Shown here: in pieces, positions 32,267 through 41,198 of the stretch
Numbering within the stretch: position 1 is the first letter of the stretch
How the letters are laid out: each line of letters opens with the position of its first letter
Assembly (NCBI GenBank): GCA_965222505.1
Contig: OZ244956.1
Location: 372,001-436,000, forward strand
Length of the DNA: 64,000 bases
Direction of reading: 5' to 3'
DNA from: G965222505 sp965222505
GTDB lineage: Bacteria; Bacteroidota; Rhodothermia; Rhodothermales; DATKEJ01
Translations under genes and position numbers: made by a program
The notes under the pieces: model-generated
The model's database searches: none
Told to the model about the DNA's origin: nothing
What the model saw: only the letters and a program-made list of their open reading frames with translations

Positions 32267-33496
32267 ATGAACAAGATGCTTATCGTGCTCCTCGTTGGGC
32301 TATTCCTGCCTAAACTTGGCCTGGGTCAAGCGTTGCTTACGCTGGAGAGCGCCATTGAACAAGCGCTGATAGAAGGGCCGGCAGCCCGGCAGGCCGCGTT
32401 ACAATTCGAACAGTCCACATGGGTCTTTCGAGGGTTCCGAGCACGGCAATGGCCGGCACTGGTACTCAACGGAAGCGTGCCGGGCCTAGACCGATCCATC
32501 AATGAAATCCAGCAAGACGACGGCTCGGTGCGCTACGTGGCCCGTAGCCTGACTTCTTCGCAAGTGGGGCTTTCCGTTGTCCAAAACATTCCCTGGACCG
32601 GTGGGCAATTCTTTGCCTCCACAGGTCTGAGCCGGGTAGAGCAATTCGGCGATTTTGATTTTATCCAGTGGCAGTCTACGCCCCTCTCCATAGGCTTTAC
32701 CCAACCCCTGTTTCGGTTCAATGCCCTCAAGTGGGAGCGCCGACTGGCTCCGCTACAATTTGAGTTGGCCGAGCGCGCCTATATCGAAGACCGAGCCGGC
32801 GTGGCCGTCGAGGTGGCGCAACTCTTTTTTGAGGTATATACTGCACAGATCAACCTGGACATTGCCCAATTTAATGTGGCCGTAAATGACACGATTTACA
32901 CGCTCTCCCGTGGCCGGTATGACATCGGCAAGATCGCCGAGAACGACTTACTGCAAAGCGAACTCGCCTTGCTCAACAGCCAAGCCGAACTATCCGACAC
33001 CAATATCGACTTAGAACGGGCGCTCCAGAACCTAAAAATGGCCCTCAATCTCCCTTTGAATGCGCCCCTTGAAGTGATCCCCCCACTGACAACCCCTGAT
33101 GTGTATGTCGATCCATCCCAAGCTGTCGAACTAGCAAAGGCCAATCAAGCGGGGTACTTGAACCTTGAACTTGAAAGGCTGCAAGCAGAGCAAAGCGTGG
33201 CCCAGGCTCGGAGCAGCGTAGGGGCATCGCTCGATTTCACAACCCGATTCGGGCTCAATCAACGTGCTGAATCGTTCGACAATGTGTACGCCAATCCGTT
33301 GTCTCAACAGCAGTTCGGCATCCAGTTTCGCATACCGATTTTAGGTTGGGGGCGCGGGAAGGCAGCAATAGCAGCAGCAGAAACAGCCCTACATCAGACC
33401 AAGCAGAATAACCAGCTTCAACAGCAAGAACGCGAACAAGAAGTATATTTTGAGGCGGTGCAACTGGAACAACTGGGCAGCCTGGTTGAAACTTAG
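32267..33496 (+). CDS. TolC-family outer-membrane efflux protein, C-terminally short
   Basis: 409 residues from the ATG at 32267 with a signal peptide (MNKMLIVLLVGLFLPKLGLG). The first structural repeat is complete: LTLESAIEQALIEG, the strand region, and long helices (AERAYIEDRAGVAVEVAQLFFEVYTAQ, YDIGKIAENDLLQSELALLNSQAELSDT). The second repeat begins (AVELAKANQAGYLNLELERLQAEQSVAQARS, FGIQFRIPILGWGRGKAAIAAAE) but stops at LEQLGSLVET. TolC proteins normally continue another ~70 residues with the last pair of helices (RY..G..s..dl..Aq). No other frame downstream supplies them, so the gene seems truncated by a deletion. It may be a recent pseudogene or a divergent short channel. Confidence 0.85.
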   Translation: MNKMLIVLLVGLFLPKLGLGQALLTLESAIEQALIEGPAARQAALQFEQSTWVFRGFRARQWPALVLNGSVPGLDRSINEIQQDDGSVRYVARSLTSSQVGLSVVQNIPWTGGQFFASTGLSRVEQFGDFDFIQWQSTPLSIGFTQPLFRFNALKWERRLAPLQFELAERAYIEDRAGVAVEVAQLFFEVYTAQINLDIAQFNVAVNDTIYTLSRGRYDIGKIAENDLLQSELALLNSQAELSDTNIDLERALQNLKMALNLPLNAPLEVIPPLTTPDVYVDPSQAVELAKANQAGYLNLELERLQAEQSVAQARSSVGASLDFTTRFGLNQRAESFDNVYANPLSQQQFGIQFRIPILGWGRGKAAIAAAETALHQTKQNNQLQQQEREQEVYFEAVQLEQLGSLVET

Positions 33497-33559
33497 CCGG
33501 CATTGGGTTCATATGAACCTCTGATATACCAAACCCGGCCTCTGGGCCGTTGGTTCTAT

Positions 33560-35443
33560 ATGACGCCCATGATCCCATCGACTCACCGGATGCCTTATGG
33601 CCTCCCTGGATGCCTTGTTCTGGCGATGTGCTTGCTGTTTATCGCTGCACCCGCCCAGGCGCAAACGGAAGTACAAACCCGAAAGTTTACGCTGGCCGAA
33701 ACGTACCTCCGTGCAGGTCAATATGACCGGGCCATTGCCCTTCTCGAAGACCTCCACACGGATGCTCCTTCTACCTTCGTCTTCTACGACAAGCTCAAGC
33801 AGGCCTACATCGCGGTCAAACGGTATGATGATGCCATACAACTCATCGACACGCGCCTAAAATCTGAGCCGACCCCAGCCCTGGTGGCCGAAAAAGGGGG
33901 CTTGTATTATCAAAATGGAGGTGAAACCCGGGCTTTTGCCCTTTTTGATGAGGCCCTGGACATGGACCCGCACCAGGCCTATACCTACCAATCGGTGTTC
34001 TACGTGCTGTCTACCCTGCGGCTATACGACCGGGCCATAGCGGTTCTGGAGAAAGGGCGGCAGAACCTGAAGGATGATCAACTATTTCAAACCGACCTGG
34101 CCTACCTGTATGGTATTGTGGGCGACCATGCCCGGTCGATGGTGGAATATATCGGCATCCTGGAGGTCAACCCGGACCAGTTGGGTTTTGTCAAGCGCCG
34201 CTTTAGCCGGTTTAGTGAACAGCCCGAAGCCGTTGCCAATAGCCTACCCGTGATTGAACGGGCCATCCGACGCGAACCCCTCAACCGCTCATTTCGGGAG
34301 TTGGCCGCGTGGCTGTACATGGAAGCCGGCATGATGGGCAAGGCTCTGGATGCCAACCGGGCCATTGACCGACTGGAGAAAGAGGAGGGCCGCATACTCC
34401 TTCAGTTTGCCCGTCAGGCCACCCAGGCCAACGCCTTCGATGAAGCCCTCGCAGCCTACGAAGAAGTGTTGTCCCGTTACCCCGATGCCCCCACGGCAGC
34501 CAGTTCACAATTTGCCCTCGCCCGGCTGTATGTGCGCCATGCCGAACACCAGCGCGAAAAGGCCTTCGATGATCGGGAAAACCGCATCCCCGCCCCCCTT
34601 TATGATGCCGCCCTTTCGGCCTACCAGACGTTCATTCAGACGTATCCCAACGATCCTCGGGTGCCGGAAGCCATCTGGCGGATGGGCCAACTCAACATGT
34701 TCATCTACAACGATCTCGGCGCGGCAGAGGCTTTCCTCGCAGATGTACTGAACCAATACCCCGGCAGCGACAATGCACCTTTTGCCCGGTTCGACCTCGG
34801 CATGTTGGCCCTGCTGCGGGATGATCTGGTTCAGGCCCGGCTTACCCTGGGCCAATTGGAAGACGACCTGCGCACCGGCGAACTGGCCGAACGCGCCCGA
34901 TTTGAAATTGCCCGAATCGATTTTTATGAAGGAAACTTTGAATCGGCAAAAAACCTGGTTTCAGCCCTGGATGAAAATACGGCTACCGATATCGCAAATG
35001 ATGCCATAGAGCTTAAGGTGTTGCTTCAGGAAAACAAGGGGCCGGATTCGCTCAACACCCCCCTGTGGCTTTATGCCAGAGCCGAACGCCTGGACCGGCA
35101 ACGCAGACACGAAGATGCCCTTGCCCTGCTGGACAGCCTGGTTACGACGTACCCCCAACACAAATTACTGGACGAAGCCAGTTTCCAGAGAGGCCTTTTG
35201 CTCCGCACATTGGGCCGCTACCCGGATGCCCTCCACGCCCTGACCGCCCTGATGACGGCCCTCCCGGAAAGTTACCTGGCCGACCGTAGCCTGTTTACCA
35301 TCGGTGAGATCCAGGAAACCGACCTGCAAGACCCCTCGGCCGCCTTGGAGACTTATACCCGTTTGCTAACCGTATATCCCGGCTCCCTCCTGGCACCCGA
35401 AGTACGAACCAGAATTCGTAGACTCCGGAACGACGGCGCTTGA
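33560..35443 (+). CDS. Secreted TPR-repeat protein
   Basis: 627 residues from the ATG at 33560; ATGs at 33569 and 33590 are alternatives, all in front of the same signal peptide (LVLAMCLLFIAAPAQA). The mature part is helical throughout with tetratricopeptide repeats: AETYLRAGQYDRAIALLEDL, KRYDDAIQLIDTRLK, DEALAAYEEVLSRYPDAPTA, ALSAYQTFIQTYPNDPRVPEA, LGRYPDALHALTALM, SAALETYTRLLTVYPGS. The second half is the YbgF/BamD-like form with repeats ending in YP. It is a periplasmic or surface scaffold, with the partner unknown. It follows the efflux operon by 63 bases and may be co-transcribed. A CAATTGTCAAT-type repeat lies 7 bases after its stop. Confidence 0.88.
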   Translation: MTPMIPSTHRMPYGLPGCLVLAMCLLFIAAPAQAQTEVQTRKFTLAETYLRAGQYDRAIALLEDLHTDAPSTFVFYDKLKQAYIAVKRYDDAIQLIDTRLKSEPTPALVAEKGGLYYQNGGETRAFALFDEALDMDPHQAYTYQSVFYVLSTLRLYDRAIAVLEKGRQNLKDDQLFQTDLAYLYGIVGDHARSMVEYIGILEVNPDQLGFVKRRFSRFSEQPEAVANSLPVIERAIRREPLNRSFRELAAWLYMEAGMMGKALDANRAIDRLEKEEGRILLQFARQATQANAFDEALAAYEEVLSRYPDAPTAASSQFALARLYVRHAEHQREKAFDDRENRIPAPLYDAALSAYQTFIQTYPNDPRVPEAIWRMGQLNMFIYNDLGAAEAFLADVLNQYPGSDNAPFARFDLGMLALLRDDLVQARLTLGQLEDDLRTGELAERARFEIARIDFYEGNFESAKNLVSALDENTATDIANDAIELKVLLQENKGPDSLNTPLWLYARAERLDRQRRHEDALALLDSLVTTYPQHKLLDEASFQRGLLLRTLGRYPDALHALTALMTALPESYLADRSLFTIGEIQETDLQDPSAALETYTRLLTVYPGSLLAPEVRTRIRRLRNDGA

Positions 35444-35450
35444 TTTTTCT

Positions 35451-35540
35451 AATTGTCAATAGTCAATAGTCAATGGTCAATTGTCAATGATAGGCAGTCA
35501 TTGACAATCGACAATTGACAATCGACAATTGACCATTTTT
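35451..35540. repeat. CAATTGTCAAT-type leader inverted repeat, copy B2
   Basis: The left arm 35451-35490 (TGTCAAT/AGTCAAT units) and right arm 35498-35540 (ATTGACAATCGACAATTGAC, in tandem) surround a 7-base centre TAGGCAG. The arms form a long, slightly imperfect hairpin. It ends 11 bases before the ATG at 35552, and T5 closes the element, so it could also end transcription of the gene at 33560-35443. Confidence 0.75.
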
Positions 35541-35551
35541 CACACTGGTCA

Positions 35552-36817
35552 ATGAAGACGCTCACACTTTCTTTCGCCCTCTTTCTCCTGAGCATAGCGC
35601 TCCCGCTCTCCGCCCAGGATATTCTGATCCCGATGGACGTTCGGCAGAGCGACCACCTCAAAGCCTATGGCGTGGCCTTTTGGTCGCTTATGCAGGGGCA
35701 GGATGTGGATTGGCTATTAAACTACCGGGGTGGCTCCTTTCTCATTCCGGCCTTTCCGGCCCTGGAGCAAGAACTCCGTATTCGGAATGTCCACTTTGAA
35801 CAACTCGGCGGCGCGGCCACGGCCCGCATCCTGGCTGAAGTTGAGAGCAATGAAACCAATACGGCGACGGTCCGGCTGGAAAAGGCCCCCCGCATCGCGG
35901 TGTATGCCCCGAACCAAACGCTGCCCTGGGATGATGCCGTCCTGCTGGCGATGACCTATGCCGAAGTACCCTACGATATGATCTATGACGATGAGATCCT
36001 TGCCGGCAAACTGAGCGAATACGATTGGGTACACCTGCACCACGAGGATTTCACCGGTCAATATGGGAAGTTTTATGCCATGTACCGCAATCAACCGTGG
36101 TATATCGAACAACAACGCCGTGCCGAAGCGGCAGCCCGGAGACATGGTTTCCGCAAAGTGAGTGCCCTGAAGCTGAAAGTGTCTCAGACCATCGCCGAAT
36201 ACGTAAGTGGTGGCGGCTTCCTGTTCTCCATGTGTTCCGGCACGGACACCTTCGACCTCGCAATGGCGGCCCACAACACGGACATTGCCCCCTCCCCGTT
36301 CGACGGCGACCCCATCGACCCGGATGCCCTCGCCAAACTGGATTTCAGCCGGTCTTTCGCCTTCCAGAATTTCAAGCCGAGCTTTAATCCGATGGAATAC
36401 GAACACTCAGATATCGATGTGGCCCCACCCCCACCGATGCAACAGCCCCTGCTCGACTATTTCACCCTGTTCGAATTTAGCGCCAAATGGGATCCGGTGC
36501 CGTCGATGCTCACGCAGAACCACGTGGCTACCGTGAAAGGCTTCATGGGCCAAACCACCAGTTTCCGTAAATCCTTAATCAAACCGCATGTGGTCGTCAT
36601 GGGCGAAGCCCCCGGACAGGATCGGGTGCGTTACCTCCAGGGCGCGTATGGTCAGGGTACGTTTACCTTCTATGCCGGACATGACCCGGAAGACTACAAA
36701 CACCTCGTTGGGGACCCCCCAACGGATCTAGCGCTTCACAAAAACTCCCCCGGCTACCGCCTCATCCTGAACAATATTCTTTTCCCGGCAGCACGCAAAA
36801 AGAAACAGAAAACGTAG
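35552..36817 (+). CDS. Secreted protein of the family labelled 'asparagine synthetase B' in Bacteroidota
   Basis: 421 residues with a signal peptide (MKTLTLSFALFLLSIALPLSA). Family marks from memory: ILIPMDVRQSDHLKAYGVAFW, WLLNYRGGSFL, YDWVHLHHEDFTGQYGKFY and GGGFLFSMCSGTDTFD. The last resembles the Cys-containing nucleophile turn of ThuA/class-I glutamine-amidotransferase-like folds. The database name asparagine synthetase B is doubtful: the protein is exported, has no N-terminal catalytic Cys and shows no ATP-pyrophosphatase loop (SGGLDS). A periplasmic hydrolase-like or binding role is more plausible. It is preceded by a leader repeat and converges on the SPOR lipoprotein gene, 10 bases apart. 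Confidence 0.8.
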   Translation: MKTLTLSFALFLLSIALPLSAQDILIPMDVRQSDHLKAYGVAFWSLMQGQDVDWLLNYRGGSFLIPAFPALEQELRIRNVHFEQLGGAATARILAEVESNETNTATVRLEKAPRIAVYAPNQTLPWDDAVLLAMTYAEVPYDMIYDDEILAGKLSEYDWVHLHHEDFTGQYGKFYAMYRNQPWYIEQQRRAEAAARRHGFRKVSALKLKVSQTIAEYVSGGGFLFSMCSGTDTFDLAMAAHNTDIAPSPFDGDPIDPDALAKLDFSRSFAFQNFKPSFNPMEYEHSDIDVAPPPPMQQPLLDYFTLFEFSAKWDPVPSMLTQNHVATVKGFMGQTTSFRKSLIKPHVVVMGEAPGQDRVRYLQGAYGQGTFTFYAGHDPEDYKHLVGDPPTDLALHKNSPGYRLILNNILFPAARKKKQKT

Positions 36818-36827
36818 GGGGAACACG

Positions 36828-37343
36828 CTATCTCATAATCATCGTGGGGACGATGAAGGCGCTGGGAAACATTTCTCTGACGGGATAGAGCAGTTGGTTG
36901 GCTTCATCCCGGGAGCCGTAGTTGCCGACCCGAACTTTGTAACGTGGCTGTTCATATTCCAGGTAAACCGGGGCCTGTGAACCCTCATGTTCAGGTAAAC
37001 TTTCCCACCAGACAATTGCACGTTCGAGGGCTTTGTCTGCGAGTTGCCGATCCTGGCTGGAGTAGACCTGAATGCGATATCCAGGCATGCGACGAGGGGT
37101 GCGGGTGGACGTGGTGAACTGCGAGCCGTCCATTAAGGACTCGGGTACATCGTGCGTGATTTCAATACCGTCTGGGGGCGGGGTATCGGCAAAGGGAGCA
37201 GGATCGAAGGTCTCCACCAAATCGACAGGCACCTCTACAGGATCTTCCGTGACAACTGGTTTGGAGGATGAACAGGCCGATAACGTCCAGATACTGACCA
37301 GTACCCCGATCCATAGCGGCCGTACGCGAGTATACCGATGCAT
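36828..37343 (-). CDS. SPOR-domain lipoprotein
   Basis: 171 residues from the ATG at 37343, which begins a lipoprotein signal with lipobox LSAC (Cys24). A Pro/Asp/Glu-rich linker (residues ~30-90) leads to a C-terminal SPOR domain: PGYRIQVYSSQDRQLADKALERA, VYLEYEQPRYKVRVGNYGSRDEANQLLYPV. SPOR domains bind peptidoglycan stripped of stem peptides, as found at division sites. The protein is therefore predicted to link the outer membrane to septal wall. It follows the lipid kinase gene on the same strand after a 120-base gap. Confidence 0.9.
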   Translation of the reverse strand: MHRYTRVRPLWIGVLVSIWTLSACSSSKPVVTEDPVEVPVDLVETFDPAPFADTPPPDGIEITHDVPESLMDGSQFTTSTRTPRRMPGYRIQVYSSQDRQLADKALERAIVWWESLPEHEGSQAPVYLEYEQPRYKVRVGNYGSRDEANQLLYPVREMFPSAFIVPTMIMR

Positions 37344-37463
37344 GAAAATTCGTGCGGTATGAAAGTAGAACAGCAAGGTGGGATGCAAAACGAAGTATAC
37401 GGTAATATATGCGATGATCCCTTTCGTTCAAGGCTTCGAACAAATTTAATGCCAGATCGTCGT

Positions 37464-38402
37464 TTACCGAAGCGCCGCAAGGACGGCGATTCCATCCTTT
37501 ATGATCTGCACTTCGACCCGTGAAGCGCTCACGGCCAGAATTTCTCCATCGGCATGAATGGCTACAGCGCTGTCTGTGTGCAAAACCAGATTTACGGCTT
37601 GCCGAATATGGGCTTCAGGAGCCAAGATGTGCTTGCCCTTCAAGGCCCGGGGCAAGATGCGGAGGAAACGCCCGATCGGTACATCCTCAATGGCACAGAC
37701 ATCGAAGACACCATCCGTGATAGACGCATCCGGGGACAGATAAAATCCCCCGGCTACACAACGGCCATTTCCCACATTGGTCAGGAGCATGGGACCGGTA
37801 TACCAGGTGTGCGTTTTCCCGCCTGCATCCATGTAGGCCAGTTCCACCCGTGGCGCGGACCATTTGCGTATCGTCTTCAGCACGGCGGAGAGATAGGCCA
37901 GCGTCCCAGGTAAAAACTTGAATTGATCAGCTACCGAGGCGGCTTGCGCATCGAACCCCATCCCGACGGCATTCAGAAACATTTGCTCACCCTGCTCATC
38001 CGGTCCTTCCCAGGAAACGACGCCATAATCCACAGGCTGGGGCGTGGCGCGCATAAGGGTGGCAATGGCATTGCTCGGGTTGGATGGGATGTCCAGCATT
38101 TTGATAAAATCGTTGCCGGTCCCCACAGGGACAATCCCTAATGGGACCTGCCGCCCTGTTTCTTTTTGCCCCGTTAGCAAGCCCCGCGCCACTTCTTGAA
38201 TGGTCCCGTCCCCGCCTACAGCCACCAGGGCATCGCTTGATTTTACGGCTTCGTGCGCCAACGCAATCGCATGCCCACGCTGCCGGGTCTCCAAAACCTG
38301 AACGTCGACCTCGTACCGTTGGAATACCGATTCAATCAACGCTCGTTTTTTGCCCGCCGAGCCGTTGCCCGCAGCCGGATTGAGAATAATGGTGTAGTGC
38401 AT
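37464..38402 (-). CDS. Diacylglycerol/lipid kinase, YegS-DgkB family
   Basis: 312 residues. The nucleotide-binding signatures are NPAAGNGSAGKK near residue 8 and VAVGGDGTIQEVARGL (GGDGT at 63-67). LGIVPVGTGNDFIKML and the C-terminal beta-sandwich (LLTNVGNGRCVAGGFYLSPDASITDGVFDVC, VAIHADGEIL) complete the family pattern. It phosphorylates diacylglycerol or a related lipid alcohol at the inner face of the membrane, recycling lipid from envelope polymer synthesis. There is no membrane segment, as usual. It sits 38 bases after the end of the propeller gene on the same strand. Confidence 0.95.
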   Translation of the reverse strand: MHYTIILNPAAGNGSAGKKRALIESVFQRYEVDVQVLETRQRGHAIALAHEAVKSSDALVAVGGDGTIQEVARGLLTGQKETGRQVPLGIVPVGTGNDFIKMLDIPSNPSNAIATLMRATPQPVDYGVVSWEGPDEQGEQMFLNAVGMGFDAQAASVADQFKFLPGTLAYLSAVLKTIRKWSAPRVELAYMDAGGKTHTWYTGPMLLTNVGNGRCVAGGFYLSPDASITDGVFDVCAIEDVPIGRFLRILPRALKGKHILAPEAHIRQAVNLVLHTDSAVAIHADGEILAVSASRVEVQIIKDGIAVLAALR

Positions 38403-38440
38403 AGACTACAACATAAGAAGCCTCCCTGAAAGACGCACCC

Positions 38441-41065
38441 CTAATCCACAACCTGACTGGCCTTCCCATTGGCCGGCAACCAGACGTTGAGGAAATCGAA
38501 GGCCGTGCCCGTACCATCCATGTTGAAATCCCCCCCGTCGTAGAGGTTTGCTGCGCCGTTGATGGGCAACCAAGCGTTGAGGAAATCAAAGGCACTTACT
38601 GTATCATCGCCGTTGCCGTCTCCCCCCCACATGGCCCAGCGGCCGGGGGCAACCTCGACCATCGGGTTGGTCCCGAGGGCCTGGGTGCTGGCCGTTTTGA
38701 AATTATGGAAAGCATCATTGGATGCGTCCATAAAGATGGCAGGGCTGATGATGGACAAATGGTTGCGTGCCCGCACCACGACGTGATAGTCGCCTGACGG
38801 TACCTTGAATGCCAGAGGAAATTCGCCCTGATCGTCAAACATAAACCCCACGTCGGATGCCAGGACGGCTTTGGCCTCCAGGGTGGTAGTGGGGTCGTTG
38901 GCATCGGTGCGTACCTCAACCAGGGCCCAATCGGTGATAGACGCAACCGACCCCGAACCTACCAATGTACTCTCCTCGGCTCCATTGTACTCCTTCGGCG
39001 AATCCTCGTCGAATAGCGGATCGGCAAAGGGCTGGCGCCCGGGTATCAAGTCGGCTGCCTGGAGCATGGTCGTCATCCTGTCCGTACCTGGGTCATGGGG
39101 ACCTTGCAGATACGCGAGCAGGGTAATATGCGCCTGATCCGTGCAAGCCGCGACGGGGTTGGTAGCGTGCCAGGTGCCCGTAACGTCACCGCCGCTCGAC
39201 TGGTCCGGCACGAAAAAGGCTTTCTTGTCTTTTGTCATTGTCACCGTCTGTGGCATCGGACTCGCAGGGTAGCCGTTGAAACTGAAGGTGGCCGTGTGTG
39301 CCCCTTCAAAACGGTGACTGTACCACCCGCAACCTTCATGGATCATCGGCTCACCGGGGGAGGTCGTGGAACCGATGTCCGGCGTGGTACTTGTGATCTG
39401 GATGTGCGGCAGGCCCCACCCGGCCGGGCGCTTGACGTGCACCCTGAGATCGGATGGTGCCGGTGGGGCGTCTACGGCAATGCCATAGGGAAAGTCCAAT
39501 CCGTCGGCCCCCGTGTAGAGATCTTCAAGGCCGGTGCCATCGAGGTTGGCCCGTTGGACCTTTTCGGTGGCGGAGTCTGCCCAGTACATCTTGCCAGCCT
39601 CCAAATCCAATGAGATGTTGATCGGGTTGCCCAGGCCGGTGACGAGGTCTTCTTTTTCCGAGCCGTCCAGGTTGGCGCGGTTGATGGTATCCGTCTCCCA
39701 ATCGGTCCAATACATTTTACCGTTGGGCAAGTCCAGGGCGAGACCGGCGGGATTGCCGAGGCCATCGGTACCTGTGAGTATCAATTCGGGATAAGAGCCG
39801 TCGAGGTTGGCGCGCTGTATTTTGTTGGCGACCCAGTCGGTCCAGTACATTTTGCCCGCCCCGAGGTCGAGGGCGAGGCCAAATGGTGCTGTTTGCCCGG
39901 TGACGAGGGTTTGAACGTTGATCGAGCCGTCTAGGGTGTCTCGTTGGATTTTGCCGGTGCCGGAGTCGGTCCAGTACATCATGCCGGCGGCATGGTCGAA
40001 GGCGATGTTGCGGGGTTCATCCAGCCCGAAGACGAGGTCTTCGATGCTTGTGCCGTCAAGGTTGGCCCGCTGGATTCTGTTGGTTTCCCAGTCGGTCCAA
40101 TAGACTTTGCCCACCGCATGGTTGAGCGTAACCCCGAGGGGAGAGACGATGCCATCGGCAGCGGTAAGGAGTTCTTGCACCAGGTCTCTACGTTTTACAC
40201 TGCCGAAGGTGCTGGCGTCAGTCCAATAGACTTTACCTCCAGCTACATCAAGGGCAATGCCGGCTGCGTTGATCTCACCGGTGACCAGGGTTTCGACATT
40301 GGCCGATCCATCGAGTTTGTCTCGTTGAATTTTGTCGTTTCCGGAGTCGGTCCAATACATGTAACCGCCTTCTATATCGAGTGCGAGGTCCTCGGGCCTA
40401 TTAACACCAGCGACGAGGGTTTCGGGAAAAAGGGGGAAACTGAAAAGGACGCGTTTAATGGTCATTGAGTTATATTCGGTCCAGTACACATAGCCTGCTT
40501 CCACATCCAGGGCAATGCCCTTTGGTCTACCGGTGCTTGATAAGAGCAAAGTTACGTTATCGCCATTGAGGTCAGCGCTTTGGATGTAGCCTGTACTGAT
40601 AGAAGGTTCCTGGGTGATCCAATACATTTTACCACCCGCTACGTCAAGTGCAATGCCATATGGTTTCGTTGTGCCGGTGCTGAGCGATTGTATGTTATTG
40701 CCATCAAGATCGGCCCACATGATTCTCTTGTTGTTGGTATCGGACCAGTACATTTTGTCGTTCACCAGGTCAAGGGCGATTCCGCGGGGCGAGCCCAAGC
40801 CCGTGACAAGGGTCTCTGCGTTTGAGCCATCGAGGTTCGTGCGGCGGATCCTGGTGAAGTCCGTCCAGTACATTTTCCCTGCGTCTACATCGAGTGCGAT
40901 ACTTTCAGGGGAACCCGCTGAAACGAGTTGATCCGTCTGAAGGCCGTCTATTGGCGCGCGTTTTATTTTTCCCTGGGTTTCATCCGCCCAGTAGATCAAG
41001 TTTGCAGGCTGTGCCATACCGGACAGGGGCAGGATCACCAAGAGGGTAAAAAGGCGCAACTTCAT
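38441..41065 (-). CDS. Secreted double YWTD-propeller protein with CBM26-like and dockerin-like modules
   Basis: 874 residues from the ATG at 41065 with a signal peptide (MKLRLFTLLVILPLSGMA). Residues ~20-545 hold twelve LDL-receptor class B (YWTD) repeats, for example GKMYWTDWETDTINRANLDG, enough for two six-bladed propellers. Next is a starch-binding-module-26-like segment (VHVKRPAGWGLPHI, PMIHEGCGWYSHRF). A common Bacteroidota surface domain follows (ITDWALVEVRT, GDYHVVVRARNHLSI). The C-terminus has two dockerin-like calcium loops (DGNGDDTVSAFD and DFNMDGTGTAFD), each followed by FLN.WLP.NG. There is no type IX sorting tail. Likely extracellular carbohydrate or protein binding. The closely similar tail remnant at 8052-8207 shows a second such gene once existed. 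Confidence 0.88.
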   Translation of the reverse strand: MKLRLFTLLVILPLSGMAQPANLIYWADETQGKIKRAPIDGLQTDQLVSAGSPESIALDVDAGKMYWTDFTRIRRTNLDGSNAETLVTGLGSPRGIALDLVNDKMYWSDTNNKRIMWADLDGNNIQSLSTGTTKPYGIALDVAGGKMYWITQEPSISTGYIQSADLNGDNVTLLLSSTGRPKGIALDVEAGYVYWTEYNSMTIKRVLFSFPLFPETLVAGVNRPEDLALDIEGGYMYWTDSGNDKIQRDKLDGSANVETLVTGEINAAGIALDVAGGKVYWTDASTFGSVKRRDLVQELLTAADGIVSPLGVTLNHAVGKVYWTDWETNRIQRANLDGTSIEDLVFGLDEPRNIAFDHAAGMMYWTDSGTGKIQRDTLDGSINVQTLVTGQTAPFGLALDLGAGKMYWTDWVANKIQRANLDGSYPELILTGTDGLGNPAGLALDLPNGKMYWTDWETDTINRANLDGSEKEDLVTGLGNPINISLDLEAGKMYWADSATEKVQRANLDGTGLEDLYTGADGLDFPYGIAVDAPPAPSDLRVHVKRPAGWGLPHIQITSTTPDIGSTTSPGEPMIHEGCGWYSHRFEGAHTATFSFNGYPASPMPQTVTMTKDKKAFFVPDQSSGGDVTGTWHATNPVAACTDQAHITLLAYLQGPHDPGTDRMTTMLQAADLIPGRQPFADPLFDEDSPKEYNGAEESTLVGSGSVASITDWALVEVRTDANDPTTTLEAKAVLASDVGFMFDDQGEFPLAFKVPSGDYHVVVRARNHLSIISPAIFMDASNDAFHNFKTASTQALGTNPMVEVAPGRWAMWGGDGNGDDTVSAFDFLNAWLPINGAANLYDGGDFNMDGTGTAFDFLNVWLPANGKASQVVD

Positions 41066-41198
41066 GGGGCAGATCGTCGATTGATTAAGCAGGGTATTTT
41101 CTATTGACGCAAGAAATCCACCCAAAAGTGATAACCGTGTTGCGCATAAAAACCTGACCCGTCGCTTTTCTGTCTTGCTCCGGCTGTATATTGATCGA

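Noticed and set aside
41066..41198. Possible cobalamin riboswitch before the BtuF-like gene
   Set aside because: The leader is short and I find no B12-box-like conserved core or the expected long multi-stem structure.
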